From: JACJWR01 sp044326505 | GTDB lineage: Bacteria; Actinomycetota; Actinomycetes; S36-B12; UBA10799 | NCBI GenBank assembly: GCA_044326505.1 | Contig: JBIRBF010000110.1 | Coordinates: 1 to 9,277, forward strand | Length of the DNA: 9,277 bases | Direction: 5' to 3' | Part shown: positions 1 through 6,395 of the stretch, piece after piece | Layout: each line of letters opens with the position of its first letter | How positions within the stretch are numbered: position 1 is the first letter of the stretch | Translations under genes and position numbers: made by a program | The notes under the pieces: model-generated | What the model was told of the DNA's origin: nothing | Seen by the model: the letters and a program-made list of their open reading frames with translations, nothing else | The model's database searches: none

Positions 1-21
1 GGACCAACTCGGGGTTGGTCC
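1..21. terminator. Hairpin downstream of whiB1, possibly a bidirectional terminator
   Basis: Bases 1-8 (GGACCAAC) and 14-21 (GTTGGTCC) form a perfect 8-bp inverted repeat around a 5-base loop. It lies 26 bases past the whiB1 stop codon on the minus strand, where a Rho-independent terminator would be expected. No T-tract is visible within the window, but actinobacterial terminators often lack one. The structure touches the window edge, so the stem could be longer and could also serve a gene outside. Confidence 0.5.
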
Positions 22-46
22 GGCCGCGTCGTGCGTTCAGGGAGGC

Positions 47-301
47 TCAGCGGTTGGTGCGCACCGCCACGCGGGAACGACGACGGCGCAACTGCAGCCG
101 CTCGGGCTCGCTCATGCCGCCCCATACGCCGAAGTCCTGTCCGGTCTCCAGCGCCCAGGCCAAGCACTCCTGCATGACGGGGCAGGTGCGGCACACCGCC
201 TTCGCCTTCTCGATCTGGTCCACGGCTGGACCAGCGTCTCCAATGGGAAAGAACAATTCCGGGTCGTGCGTCAGACATGCCGACTCAAAGCGCCAGTCCA
301 T
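47..301 (-). CDS. whiB1: WhiB1-class iron-sulfur transcriptional regulator
   Basis: A Wbl (WhiB-like) protein of 84 residues, the same length as M. tuberculosis WhiB1. The four cluster-ligand cysteines are C9, C37, C40 and C46 (pattern C...CxxC...C), followed by the Wbl signature GVWGG (58-62) and an Arg-rich C-terminal tail (72-81) that contacts DNA in the family. The segment DPELFFP (13-19) is typical of WhiB1. Family knowledge: Wbl proteins carry a [4Fe-4S] cluster, bind the primary sigma factor, and WhiB1 is nitric-oxide sensitive and essential in mycobacteria. The frame is open to an ATG at 331, but I chose the ATG at 301 because a GGAGG (310-314, minus strand) sits 8 bases upstream and the protein then matches WhiB1 residue for residue in cysteine positions. 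It lies downstream of pdtaS on the same strand but is separated by 317 bases, so it is probably transcribed from its own promoter. Confidence 0.93.
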   Translation of the reverse strand: MDWRFESACLTHDPELFFPIGDAGPAVDQIEKAKAVCRTCPVMQECLAWALETGQDFGVWGGMSEPERLQLRRRRSRVAVRTNR

Positions 302-309
302 CTGGCGGA

Positions 310-314
310 CCTCC
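310..314 (-). promoter_or_regulatory. Shine-Dalgarno site that fixes the whiB1 start
   Basis: GGAGG on the minus strand, 8 bases before the ATG at 301. It lies inside the potential N-terminal extension that begins at 331, which argues against the longer start. Confidence 0.65.
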
Positions 315-442
315 ATGCTCGGGTGACTCACTGCTGTGGCTCACGGTGTTGCTGGGACGCGGCTGCGCGGCGGGCTCTTCGCGAGCCTGCGCTGCCGTTG
401 CGGCGACGGGGGCGGTGTGTCGACCCTGCGGGACGATGACCT

Positions 443-471
443 ATTGTGCGCCGTCTGTTATCAAGGGTCAC
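443..471 (-). promoter_or_regulatory. Candidate whiB1 promoter
   Basis: On the minus strand a GTGACC (471-466) and a CACAAT (448-443) are separated by 17 bases, resembling -35 and -10 elements of the actinobacterial housekeeping sigma factor. Transcription would begin near 436, giving a leader of roughly 135 bases before the whiB1 ATG. A second -10-like GATAAT lies further upstream (578-573, minus) without a clear -35. Neither can be proved by reading alone. Confidence 0.35.
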
Positions 472-524
472 ACACCCACGCGGACCGCACAAGGGGTGAC
501 GACCGCCGGAAGCCGGTATTCCCG

Positions 525-540
525 TGTTGGCTATGTCACA
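525..540 (-). promoter_or_regulatory. CRP-like site upstream of whiB1
   Basis: The minus strand reads TGTGACATAGCCAACA. It has a perfect TGTGA left half and a weak right half (CAACA against TCACA) with the normal 6-base spacing of the mycobacterial CRP consensus. It resembles the cAMP-receptor-protein site I remember upstream of M. tuberculosis whiB1 (AGTGAGATAGCCCACG), including the ATAGCC centre. A further isolated TGTGA half-site is at 472-468 (minus). The centre would lie about 96 bases upstream of the candidate start of transcription. Confidence 0.4.
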
Positions 541-588
541 CGCCAGATACGCTGGGGGTACTTGACTTGTGCATTATCTCTCGGGGAG

Positions 589-611
589 CGCCTGTCGCAC
601 AGTGACGGGCG
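589..611 (-). terminator. Probable terminator of pdtaS
   Basis: Bases 589-596 (CGCCTGTC) and 604-611 (GACGGGCG) form an 8-bp stem with one T-G wobble around a 7-base loop, beginning 8 bases past the pdtaS stop codon. There is no T-tract after it. Position is the main support. Confidence 0.4.
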
Positions 612-618
612 GCGGCAC

Positions 619-2052
619 TCATCCCGGCCCGGCATCCCCCGATCGGCTGAACGACACCTCGGCCACAGTGCCCCGCGCCGCCCCCCTCAGCCACTGCACC
701 CGACCGCCGTTCTCGGCCGCCAGCGTGCGGACGATCTGTAGGCCGAGCCGGCCGTCGGACTCCGGGTCGAAGCCGGCCGGCAACCCTGGTCCGTCGTCGA
801 TGACCCGCAGCTCAAAAGTCTCGGCATCCTGTTCCAGCACCACCGACACGATCGGCCGCGGCCCCGCGTGCTCGAGGGCGTTGGCGAGCAGCTCGGCCAG
901 GCACATGGCCAGCGGCGTGGCCTGGTCGGCCGGCACTGAGCCCACCGACCCGCTGCGCCGCAACTGGGCACCCGGGGCGAGAGCGGCGCTCATGGCCAGG
1001 ATGCGGTCGGCGACGTCGTCGAAGTTGGCCGAAGCCTCTGGGGCGGCGGCCAAGACTTCGTGCACCACCGCGATCGCCGACACCCGGCTGCCCGCGTCGG
1101 CCAGGGCAGTCCGGGCAGACGCACTGTCCGATCTGCGCGACTGCATCCGAAGCAGGGCTGCGACGAGTTGGAGGTTGTTCTTGATGCGATGGTGCACCTC
1201 GCGCAGACTCGCCTCGCTGCTCAGCAGGGCGCGCTCGCGGCTGCGCAGTTCGGTGACGTCGCGGACCAGGAGCAGGGCACCCGTGCGGCGCCCGCGCAGG
1301 ACCAGCGGCAGCGATTCCAGCACCAGCACCGTGCCCGAGTGCTCCAACTCCAGCTGTCCGCGCGTGCGTCCGGAGGCCACCACCGCACCGGCCGGATCGA
1401 GGCCGTCGGCGCGATCGTGCAGCCGGGGCGCCAAGCGCCCCATGTCCGTCCCCACCAGGTCCACCGCGACGCCCAGCCGACGAAAGGCCGACGTGGCATT
1501 AGGCGACGCGAATTCCACCACGCCGGCGGAGTCCAACCGGATTAGGCCGCTGCCGACCCGCAGCGGGTCGTGCTGGCGGCCGCCCGACGGGAAGTCGCCG
1601 GAGACCACCATCGCGCACAGATCGTCCGCGGCGGCCAGGTAGGCCGCCTCCAGGCCGCCGGCCGCGCCCCGGTCGTCGGCGGCTGAGTACCGACCCAGCA
1701 GCGCGATGATGCGCTCGTCGGCGCTCACCGGGTACAGCTGCACCCGGGAGCCGTCCGGTGAGCGCACGTCCTGCGGTCGCCCCGACGCCTCCGCGCGCGC
1801 CATCCCCGGTCGACGTCCCCGGGCCGCGAAGGTCCCCACGACGTCCTCCGGGAACAACGTCCGACCCGTATCCGGGCGCTGCTGCGCCGCCGCCACGTAT
1901 CCCCCGCCGTTCCAGGTCGGCAGCCAGAGCACCAGATCCGCGAACGAGAGGTCGGCGATGAGTCCCCAGTCCAGCGCGAGCTCCCGCAGGCGCTGCACCG
2001 CGTCCGCGTCCAAGTCGGTGTGCTCACGTGCCAGCCCGGCGATATCTGCCAC
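619..2052 (-). CDS. pdtaS: PdtaS-like cytosolic sensor histidine kinase
   Basis: A 477-residue kinase with three regions: an N-terminal GAF-like H_kinase_N domain (about 1-150, with the family-typical LIADLSFADLVLW at 31-43), a PAS domain (about 165-265, ending LVRDVTEL), and a HisKA_2/HATPase_c core. The phosphoacceptor motif is REVHHRIKNN (284-293; H287/H288). The ATP-binding N-box is LAELLANALEHA (385-396) and the G-boxes are DDGPGLP (419-425) and GRLGLQIVRTL. There are no membrane segments, as in PdtaS. Family knowledge: PdtaS phosphorylates PdtaR, an ANTAR-domain RNA-binding antiterminator; the pair is linked to nitric oxide and copper responses in mycobacteria. No PdtaR gene is in the window. 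The frame is open to an ATG at 2163, but that would run 63 bases into bioA. GTG at 2052 starts where the conserved domain does and has TACCCT 6 bases upstream, so I prefer it. It is divergent from bioA. Confidence 0.88.
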   Translation of the reverse strand: MADIAGLAREHTDLDADAVQRLRELALDWGLIADLSFADLVLWLPTWNGGGYVAAAQQRPDTGRTLFPEDVVGTFAARGRRPGMARAEASGRPQDVRSPDGSRVQLYPVSADERIIALLGRYSAADDRGAAGGLEAAYLAAADDLCAMVVSGDFPSGGRQHDPLRVGSGLIRLDSAGVVEFASPNATSAFRRLGVAVDLVGTDMGRLAPRLHDRADGLDPAGAVVASGRTRGQLELEHSGTVLVLESLPLVLRGRRTGALLLVRDVTELRSRERALLSSEASLREVHHRIKNNLQLVAALLRMQSRRSDSASARTALADAGSRVSAIAVVHEVLAAAPEASANFDDVADRILAMSAALAPGAQLRRSGSVGSVPADQATPLAMCLAELLANALEHAGPRPIVSVVLEQDAETFELRVIDDGPGLPAGFDPESDGRLGLQIVRTLAAENGGRVQWLRGAARGTVAEVSFSRSGDAGPG

Positions 2053-2058
2053 TCGACC

Positions 2059-2064
2059 AGGGTA
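2059..2064 (-). promoter_or_regulatory. -10 element for leaderless pdtaS transcript
   Basis: TACCCT on the minus strand (matches TANNNT) ends 6 bases before the GTG start at 2052, so transcription would begin at or beside the start codon. No Shine-Dalgarno sequence or clear -35 is visible. The same hexamer stands at nearly the same distance before the thioesterase gene. Confidence 0.5.
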
Positions 2065-2069
2065 AGGCC

Positions 2070-2083
2070 GCCGACCCGTCGGC
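2070..2083. promoter_or_regulatory. 14-base inverted repeat in the pdtaS/bioA divergent spacer
   Basis: GCCGAC-CC-GTCGGC is a perfect repeat with 6-bp arms and a 2-base centre. It lies between the -10-like elements of the two divergent genes, in a spacer of only 48 bases. The geometry fits an operator for a dimeric repressor controlling biotin synthesis, pdtaS, or both. It does not resemble the BioQ box I remember from corynebacteria. Confidence 0.4.
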
Positions 2084-2086
2084 TGG

Positions 2087-2092
2087 CACCAT
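2087..2092 (+). promoter_or_regulatory. Candidate -10 element for the bio operon
   Basis: CACCAT ends 8 bases before the bioA ATG. It departs from TANNNT at the first base. The identical hexamer lies 6 bases before bsaP, and GACAAT lies 6 bases before bioB, so the three biotin genes that could start transcripts share this arrangement. No -35 is evident. Confidence 0.35.
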
Positions 2093-2100
2093 TGCTGACC

Positions 2101-3426
2101 ATGACAGTCCGTTCGCCGCGCACCGACGACCTGATCGCCAGGGATGCCGCGAGCGTCTGGCACCCCTTCACTCAGCAGAGCCTGTGGCTAGGCGACGAGC
2201 CCATCGTGGTGGACCGCGCCGAAGGTATGTACTTCTGGGACACCGACGGCCGCCGCTACCTCGACGGCGCATCGTCGTTGTGGGTCAACGTGCACGGTCA
2301 CCGACGGCCGGAGATCGACGCCGCCATCATCGACCAGCTCGGCCGACTCGACCACACGACCTTCCTAGGGCTCACCCATGAGCCCGGCATCGTGCTGGCC
2401 GAGAAGTTGCTCGCCACCGCACCGGCCGGGCTCACCCGCGTCTTCTACGCCGGGGACGGCGCCAGCGCCGTGGAGGCGGCGCTGAAGATCGCCTACCAGG
2501 CCCACGCGCAGAACGGCGCCGTGCGTCCGCTCTACGCCCACGTGGCCGAGGGCTACCACGGCGACACCCTGGGCGCGGTGAGCGTCGGCGGTATCGAACT
2601 GTTCCACCACACCTACTCGGCCATCATGCTCGAGACTCGGATGGTGTCGAGCCCGGGCCTGCTGGCCGAAGGCCAGGACCGGCCGGCCCGAGCGGCGCAA
2701 GTGCTCGCCGAGCTCGAGGCGCTCTTCGCCGCCGAGGGGGATCGGGTGGGCGCCGTCGTGATCGAGCCGATGGTGCAGGCGGCGGGCGGAATGCTCACCC
2801 ACGACGCGGAGTTCGTCCGCGGCGTGCGGCGCCTCTGCGACGCCAACGGCGCATACATGGTCGCCGACGAGGTGGCCACCGGCGTCGGTCGCACCGGACG
2901 GATGTGGGCCTGTGAGCACGCCGGCGTGGCCCCGGACCTGCTCACCTGCGGCAAGGGGGTCACCGCCGGGTACCTGCCGCTGTCGGCCGTGCTTGCCACA
3001 GAGGACCTCTACCGCGCCTTCCTGGGAACCGCCGCCTCGGCACGGACCTTCTTCCACGGTCACTCGTACACCGCGAATCCCCTGGCGGCCGCTGCCGCCA
3101 TCGCCAACCTCGACCTCATGGCCGCCGAAGCAACCGTGCCCCGCGCCGCTGAAGTCGGCGAGCGGATCGGCGAGGCACTCGAGCCACTCGCCTCGTACGA
3201 CGGGGTCATCGACATCCGCCGCATCGGCACCATGACCGGGATCGAGGTGCGCTCGGTGGGCGAGCGCACCGGTTTCGCGATCTGCCAGGAGGCCCGCCGG
3301 CGCGGGGTATGGGTGCGCCCGCTCGGGGACGTGGTGGTGCTCATGCCCCCGCTGGCCATCGGCGACGACGAGCTCGACCTGCTCACCGGCACCGTGTCCG
3401 ATGCCATCCGAACGGTCGTCGGGTGA
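2101..3426 (+). CDS. bioA: 7,8-diaminononanoate aminotransferase, Bacillus BioK-like type
   Basis: A 441-residue class III PLP aminotransferase that converts 8-amino-7-oxononanoate (KAPA) to 7,8-diaminononanoate, the second step of the late biotin pathway. WHPFTQ (20-25) and GYHGDT (151-156) are BioA signatures. D256 in ADEVATG binds the PLP ring nitrogen and K285 in CGKGVTAGYLPL is the Schiff-base lysine. Several segments (SSLWVNVHGH 58-67, LFHHTYS 167-173, FFHGHSYTANPL 317-328, RPLGDVVVLMPPL 406-418) match the Bacillus subtilis enzyme, reported to use lysine as amino donor. The SAM-using E. coli and M. tuberculosis enzymes have SSWW, MHSLW and a different segment before ANPL. I infer a possible lysine-using enzyme. 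The ATG at 2101 is preferred over an in-frame ATG at 2020, which would overlap pdtaS. The stop overlaps the bioF start (GTGA). Confidence 0.93.
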   Translation: MTVRSPRTDDLIARDAASVWHPFTQQSLWLGDEPIVVDRAEGMYFWDTDGRRYLDGASSLWVNVHGHRRPEIDAAIIDQLGRLDHTTFLGLTHEPGIVLAEKLLATAPAGLTRVFYAGDGASAVEAALKIAYQAHAQNGAVRPLYAHVAEGYHGDTLGAVSVGGIELFHHTYSAIMLETRMVSSPGLLAEGQDRPARAAQVLAELEALFAAEGDRVGAVVIEPMVQAAGGMLTHDAEFVRGVRRLCDANGAYMVADEVATGVGRTGRMWACEHAGVAPDLLTCGKGVTAGYLPLSAVLATEDLYRAFLGTAASARTFFHGHSYTANPLAAAAAIANLDLMAAEATVPRAAEVGERIGEALEPLASYDGVIDIRRIGTMTGIEVRSVGERTGFAICQEARRRGVWVRPLGDVVVLMPPLAIGDDELDLLTGTVSDAIRTVVG

Positions 3427-4595
3427 GCCCCCACACGGATCCTGAGCGGGTCTGGGAACACCTGATCAGCGCCGATGCGGAGCGCCGCTACCGCGGGCTG
3501 CACCGCGAGCTGCGACCGCGCAGCGCCGATGCGCGCCTGATCGACCTGGCCTCCAACGACTACCTGTCATTGGCTCGCGACCCGCGAGTGGTCGCCGCAG
3601 CCGCCGACGCCTCCCAACGCTGGGGAGCCGGTGCCACAGCCTCGCGGCTGGTTACCGGTGCCCTGGACCTACACGCCGAGCTGGAACTGGCCCTCGTCGA
3701 GGCGACCGGCGCAGCCGCTGGCGTGCTCTTCAGCTCCGGCTACCTAGCCAACCTCGGTGCGGTCACCGCACTGGCCGACACTGACACGCTCATCCTGTCC
3801 GACGAGCAGAATCACGCCTCGCTCATCGATGCCTGTCGCCTCAGCCGCGCGGACGTCCACGTCTTCGGCCATCGCAACGCGGCCGAGGTGGCCGAGGTGT
3901 TGGCCACCCGATCGCAGCCGCGGGCGCTCGTTATCACCGATGCCGTATTCAGCGTGGACGGCGACGTCGCGCCGCTCGCCGCGCTGCACGCGGCCTGCCG
4001 GCAGCACGGCGCAGCGCTGCTCATCGACGAGGCCCACAGCGTCGGAGTGCTCGGCCCTCGTGGAAGCGGCGCCGCCGCGGCCGCCGGACTTGCCGGGGCG
4101 CCCGACGTGGTGCTCACTCTCACCCTGTCGAAATCGCTGGCAGCCCAGGGTGGCGCCGTTCTGGGGTCGCAGATCGTGGTAACCCACCTGATCAACACCG
4201 CGCGGTCGCTGATCTTCGACACCGGGTTGGCTCCTGCCAGCGCCGCGGCAGCGCTGGCGGCGCTGGGCATTCTGCGCCGCGAGCCCGACCTGCCGCTGCG
4301 CGCAGTGGCGAACGCTCACGTGCTGCGCCAACTCGGGCAGCTGACCGGCCGCCGGGTCACCTCGCCCGATGCGGCCGTGGTGTCGGTGATCGCGGACGAT
4401 CCCGGGGCCGCGGTCGCTGCGCAGCGCGCCTGCGCCGAGCTGGGCGTCGCCGTCGGCTGCTTTCGGCCGCCGTCGGTGCCCGACGGTCGCGCCCGGCTGC
4501 GGCTCACATCGCACGCGGGACTGACCGACCCCGATCTGGACCGCGCCGGGGAGGTCCTCGCGGCTGCGATGCCTGCCCCGGCCGGGGCATGGTGA
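3423..4595 (+). CDS. bioF: 8-amino-7-oxononanoate synthase
   Basis: A 390-residue alpha-oxoamine synthase (E. coli BioF has 384). It condenses a pimeloyl thioester with L-alanine, releasing CO2, to make KAPA, and so supplies BioA. Visible motifs are the family opening LASNDYLSL (42-50), GAGATASRLVTG (68-79), the PLP-stacking histidine H131 in DEQNHASL, D202 and H205 in LLIDEAHSVGVLG, and the Schiff-base lysine K237 in LTLSKSLAAQGG. The C-terminal RARLRLTSHAGLT is also characteristic. The start is GTG at 3423, forming a GTGA overlap with the bioA stop; upstream in-frame codons lie within bioA and encode Arg-rich sequence unlike the family. No Shine-Dalgarno sequence is seen, so translation is probably coupled to bioA. 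Confidence 0.95.
   Translation: MSPHTDPERVWEHLISADAERRYRGLHRELRPRSADARLIDLASNDYLSLARDPRVVAAAADASQRWGAGATASRLVTGALDLHAELELALVEATGAAAGVLFSSGYLANLGAVTALADTDTLILSDEQNHASLIDACRLSRADVHVFGHRNAAEVAEVLATRSQPRALVITDAVFSVDGDVAPLAALHAACRQHGAALLIDEAHSVGVLGPRGSGAAAAAGLAGAPDVVLTLTLSKSLAAQGGAVLGSQIVVTHLINTARSLIFDTGLAPASAAAALAALGILRREPDLPLRAVANAHVLRQLGQLTGRRVTSPDAAVVSVIADDPGAAVAAQRACAELGVAVGCFRPPSVPDGRARLRLTSHAGLTDPDLDRAGEVLAAAMPAPAGAW
4574..4589. repeat. 16-base perfect palindrome at the bioF/bioD junction
   Basis: TGCCCCGGCCGGGGCA is completely self-complementary. It ends on the first base of the bioD ATG at 4589 and encodes the Ala/Pro/Gly-rich end of BioF. In RNA it would fold to a 6-bp GC stem with a 4-base loop directly before the bioD start. 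It may be a by-product of GC-rich codons or may affect bioD translation. Confidence 0.45.
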
Positions 4596-5347
4596 TGGAC
4601 AGCACCCGGACCCTCGACGACCTCGTCACCGGGCCGCTCATCATCACTGGCACCGGCACGGAGGTCGGCAAGACCATCGTCACCGCCGCACTGGCCGCCG
4701 CCGCCTTGCGGGCGGGAATGACGGTCGCCGCCGTCAAACCCGTGCAGACCGGCCTCTCACCGGGCGAGCCGGGCGACGTGCAGGAGGTCGGCCGACTCTC
4801 CGGCTGCCCCACGTGCCTGGAGCTCCTGCGCTATCCGGACCCGCTCGCGCCGGCGGCCGCCGCGCGGGTGTCGGGACTGCCGGAACCGGACCTGGAAGAA
4901 CTCGCCGAGCGCATCGCGGCGCTGAGCCGCGATGTGGACCTGGTGCTCGTCGAAGGCGCCGGAGGCCTCTTGGTGCCCTTCGACGGTGCCGGTCGGACAC
5001 TCGTCGACCTCTGCCGCCTGGTCAGTGCCCGGACTGGGCGGCGGGTGCCGTTCGCGGTCGTGGCCGATCCGGCCCTCGGCACGCTCAACCACACGGCGCT
5101 CACCCTTGCCTCACTCGACGCCGCCGGCCTCGATGTCGCCGGCGTGGTCCTCGGCTCATGGCCGTCGGATCCGGACCTGGCCTGTCGATCCAACCTGGCC
5201 GACCTGCCCGCGATCGTCGGCGCCCCGCTCGCCGGCGTACTGCCCGCCGGATCGGCGGCGCTGGACCGGGAGGCCTTCGCCGCCGCCGCCGTCGCAGGTA
5301 TGGCCCCGCGCTTCGGCGGGACGTTCAGTGGGACAATGACCGCATGA
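4589..5347 (+). CDS. bioD: ATP-dependent dethiobiotin synthetase
   Basis: A 252-residue P-loop enzyme that carboxylates 7,8-diaminononanoate and closes the ureido ring to form dethiobiotin, using ATP and Mg2+. The P-loop is GTGTEVGKT (21-29, K28 and T29). VKPVQTG (49-55) supplies K50, which corresponds to the E. coli substrate-binding lysine, and VEGAGGLLVP (121-130) is the second BioD signature. The length is close to the usual 220-240. Three starts are possible: ATG 4589, GTG 4592 and ATG 4595; the last gives a classical TGATG stop-start with bioF. They differ by two residues only and all lie upstream of the P-loop. The end overlaps bioB by ATGA, indicating coupled translation. Confidence 0.94.
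   Translation: MVMDSTRTLDDLVTGPLIITGTGTEVGKTIVTAALAAAALRAGMTVAAVKPVQTGLSPGEPGDVQEVGRLSGCPTCLELLRYPDPLAPAAAARVSGLPEPDLEELAERIAALSRDVDLVLVEGAGGLLVPFDGAGRTLVDLCRLVSARTGRRVPFAVVADPALGTLNHTALTLASLDAAGLDVAGVVLGSWPSDPDLACRSNLADLPAIVGAPLAGVLPAGSAALDREAFAAAAVAGMAPRFGGTFSGTMTA
5332..5337 (+). promoter_or_regulatory. Possible internal -10 element before bioB
   Basis: GACAAT ends 6 bases before the bioB ATG, inside the 3' end of bioD. It matches the arrangement before bsaP (CACCAT, then 6 bases, then ATG). No -35 is visible and bioB is also coupled to bioD by ATGA, so this is tentative. Confidence 0.25.
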
Positions 5348-6381
5348 CTCAGGTGATCGACACGTACCCCGGTCCCGACGCGGACGCCGACGACGTCCTG
5401 GTCCGCGCCCGCGAGCAGGTGCTCGAGCGCGGCGAGGGGCTCAGCGAGGCCGACGTGCTGCAGGTGCTCACCCTTCCCGAGGACCGCATCGCCGACCTGC
5501 TGGGCCTGGCCCACGAGGTGCGGATGCGCTGGTGCGGACCGGACGTCGAGGTCGAGGGGATCGTGTCGGTCAAGACCGGCGGCTGCCCCGAGGACTGCCA
5601 CTTCTGCTCCCAGTCGGGGTTGTTCCCCTCTCCCGTGCGGGCCGCCTGGCTGGACATCCCGAGCCTGGTCGAGGCGGCCGTGCAGACCGCCGCCACGGGG
5701 GCCACGGAGTTCTGCATCGTCGCGGCAGTGCGCGGGCCGGACGACCGGCTGATGGCGCAGATGCGCGAGGGCGTCGCCGCGATCCGGGCCGCGGTCCAGA
5801 TCAACGTCGCCGCCAGTCTCGGAATCCTCACACCCGCGCAGGTCGACGACCTGGTCGAGATGGGCATCCATCGCTACAACCACAACCTCGAGACCGCGCG
5901 CAGCTACTTCCCCAACGTGGTCACGACCCACACCTGGGACGAGCGCATGGACACGCTGCGACTCGTGCGCGACTCGGGCATGGAGGTCTGCTGCGGAGGC
6001 ATCGTCGGCCTCGGTGAGACCCTCGAGCAGCGCGCCGAGTTCGCCGCCCAACTCGCCTCGCTGGATCCGCACGAGGTGCCGTTGAACTTCCTCAACCCGC
6101 GGCCGGGCACGCCGTTCGAGAAACTGCCCGTCATGAGCACCTCGGATGCCCTGCGCACCATCGGCGCATTCCGGCTGGCGCTCCCGCGGACCATCCTGCG
6201 CTACGCCGGCGGCCGCGAGATCACCCTGGGCGAGCTCGGCACCCGGGAGGGTCTGCTCGGCGGCATCAACGCCGTCATCGTGGGCAACTACCTCACCACC
6301 CTCGGGCGCAGCCCGGATGAGGACCTGGGCCTGCTGGCCGAGCTGAGCATGCCGGTCAAGGCGTTGTCGGACACGCTGTAG
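5344..6381 (+). CDS. bioB: Biotin synthase, mycobacterial type, lacking one auxiliary-cluster cysteine
   Basis: A 345-residue radical SAM enzyme that inserts sulfur into dethiobiotin to make biotin. The [4Fe-4S]/SAM motif is CPEDCHFC (C81, C85, C88). YNHNLETA (178-185) is the conserved substrate/SAM segment, and LRYAGGREITLG (285-296) holds the conserved arginines. By eye against E. coli BioB, C124 (EFCIVAA) matches Cys97 and C216 (VCCGGIVGLGE) matches Cys188. The segment carrying E. coli Cys128 reads INVAASLG here (153-160) with no cysteine. An extra cysteine, C217, follows C216. These Cys residues and Arg260 hold the [2Fe-2S] cluster sacrificed as sulfur donor. The sequence strongly resembles M. 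tuberculosis BioB, which needs the auxiliary protein BsaP; a bsaP-like gene is in this window. A longer open frame extends upstream to 4813 within bioD, but the ATG at 5344 begins the family-like sequence. Confidence 0.96.
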   Translation: MTQVIDTYPGPDADADDVLVRAREQVLERGEGLSEADVLQVLTLPEDRIADLLGLAHEVRMRWCGPDVEVEGIVSVKTGGCPEDCHFCSQSGLFPSPVRAAWLDIPSLVEAAVQTAATGATEFCIVAAVRGPDDRLMAQMREGVAAIRAAVQINVAASLGILTPAQVDDLVEMGIHRYNHNLETARSYFPNVVTTHTWDERMDTLRLVRDSGMEVCCGGIVGLGETLEQRAEFAAQLASLDPHEVPLNFLNPRPGTPFEKLPVMSTSDALRTIGAFRLALPRTILRYAGGREITLGELGTREGLLGGINAVIVGNYLTTLGRSPDEDLGLLAELSMPVKALSDTL

Positions 6382-6395
6382 CCGACCGAACCGCA

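Larger units (their letters stand above)
302..618. other. Intergenic region between pdtaS and whiB1
   Basis: This 317-base gap is visibly less GC-rich than the flanking genes and holds regulatory sequence: the pdtaS terminator hairpin at its right end, the CRP-like site, and the candidate whiB1 promoter and leader. A Cys-containing open frame on the plus strand (336-605) crosses it, but it has no ribosome binding site or recognisable family and overlaps these signals, so I do not call it a gene. Confidence 0.6.

Noticed and set aside
302..331. N-terminal extension of whiB1 to the ATG at 331
   Set aside because: The Shine-Dalgarno site lies inside the extension and the shorter form matches WhiB1 length and cysteine positions.
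336..605. Cys-containing 89-codon open frame between whiB1 and pdtaS
   Set aside because: No Shine-Dalgarno site or family resemblance, and it runs through the candidate whiB1 promoter and CRP-like site.
569..1642. Long open frame (357 codons) on the plus strand opposite pdtaS
   Set aside because: Its product is Arg/Ser/Ala-rich without family motifs, as expected for the antisense of a GC-rich gene; the minus strand encodes a full histidine kinase with all motifs.
2053..2163. N-terminal extension of pdtaS to the ATG at 2163
   Set aside because: It would overlap bioA by 63 bases and adds low-similarity sequence before the conserved domain, while GTG 2052 has a well-placed -10 element.
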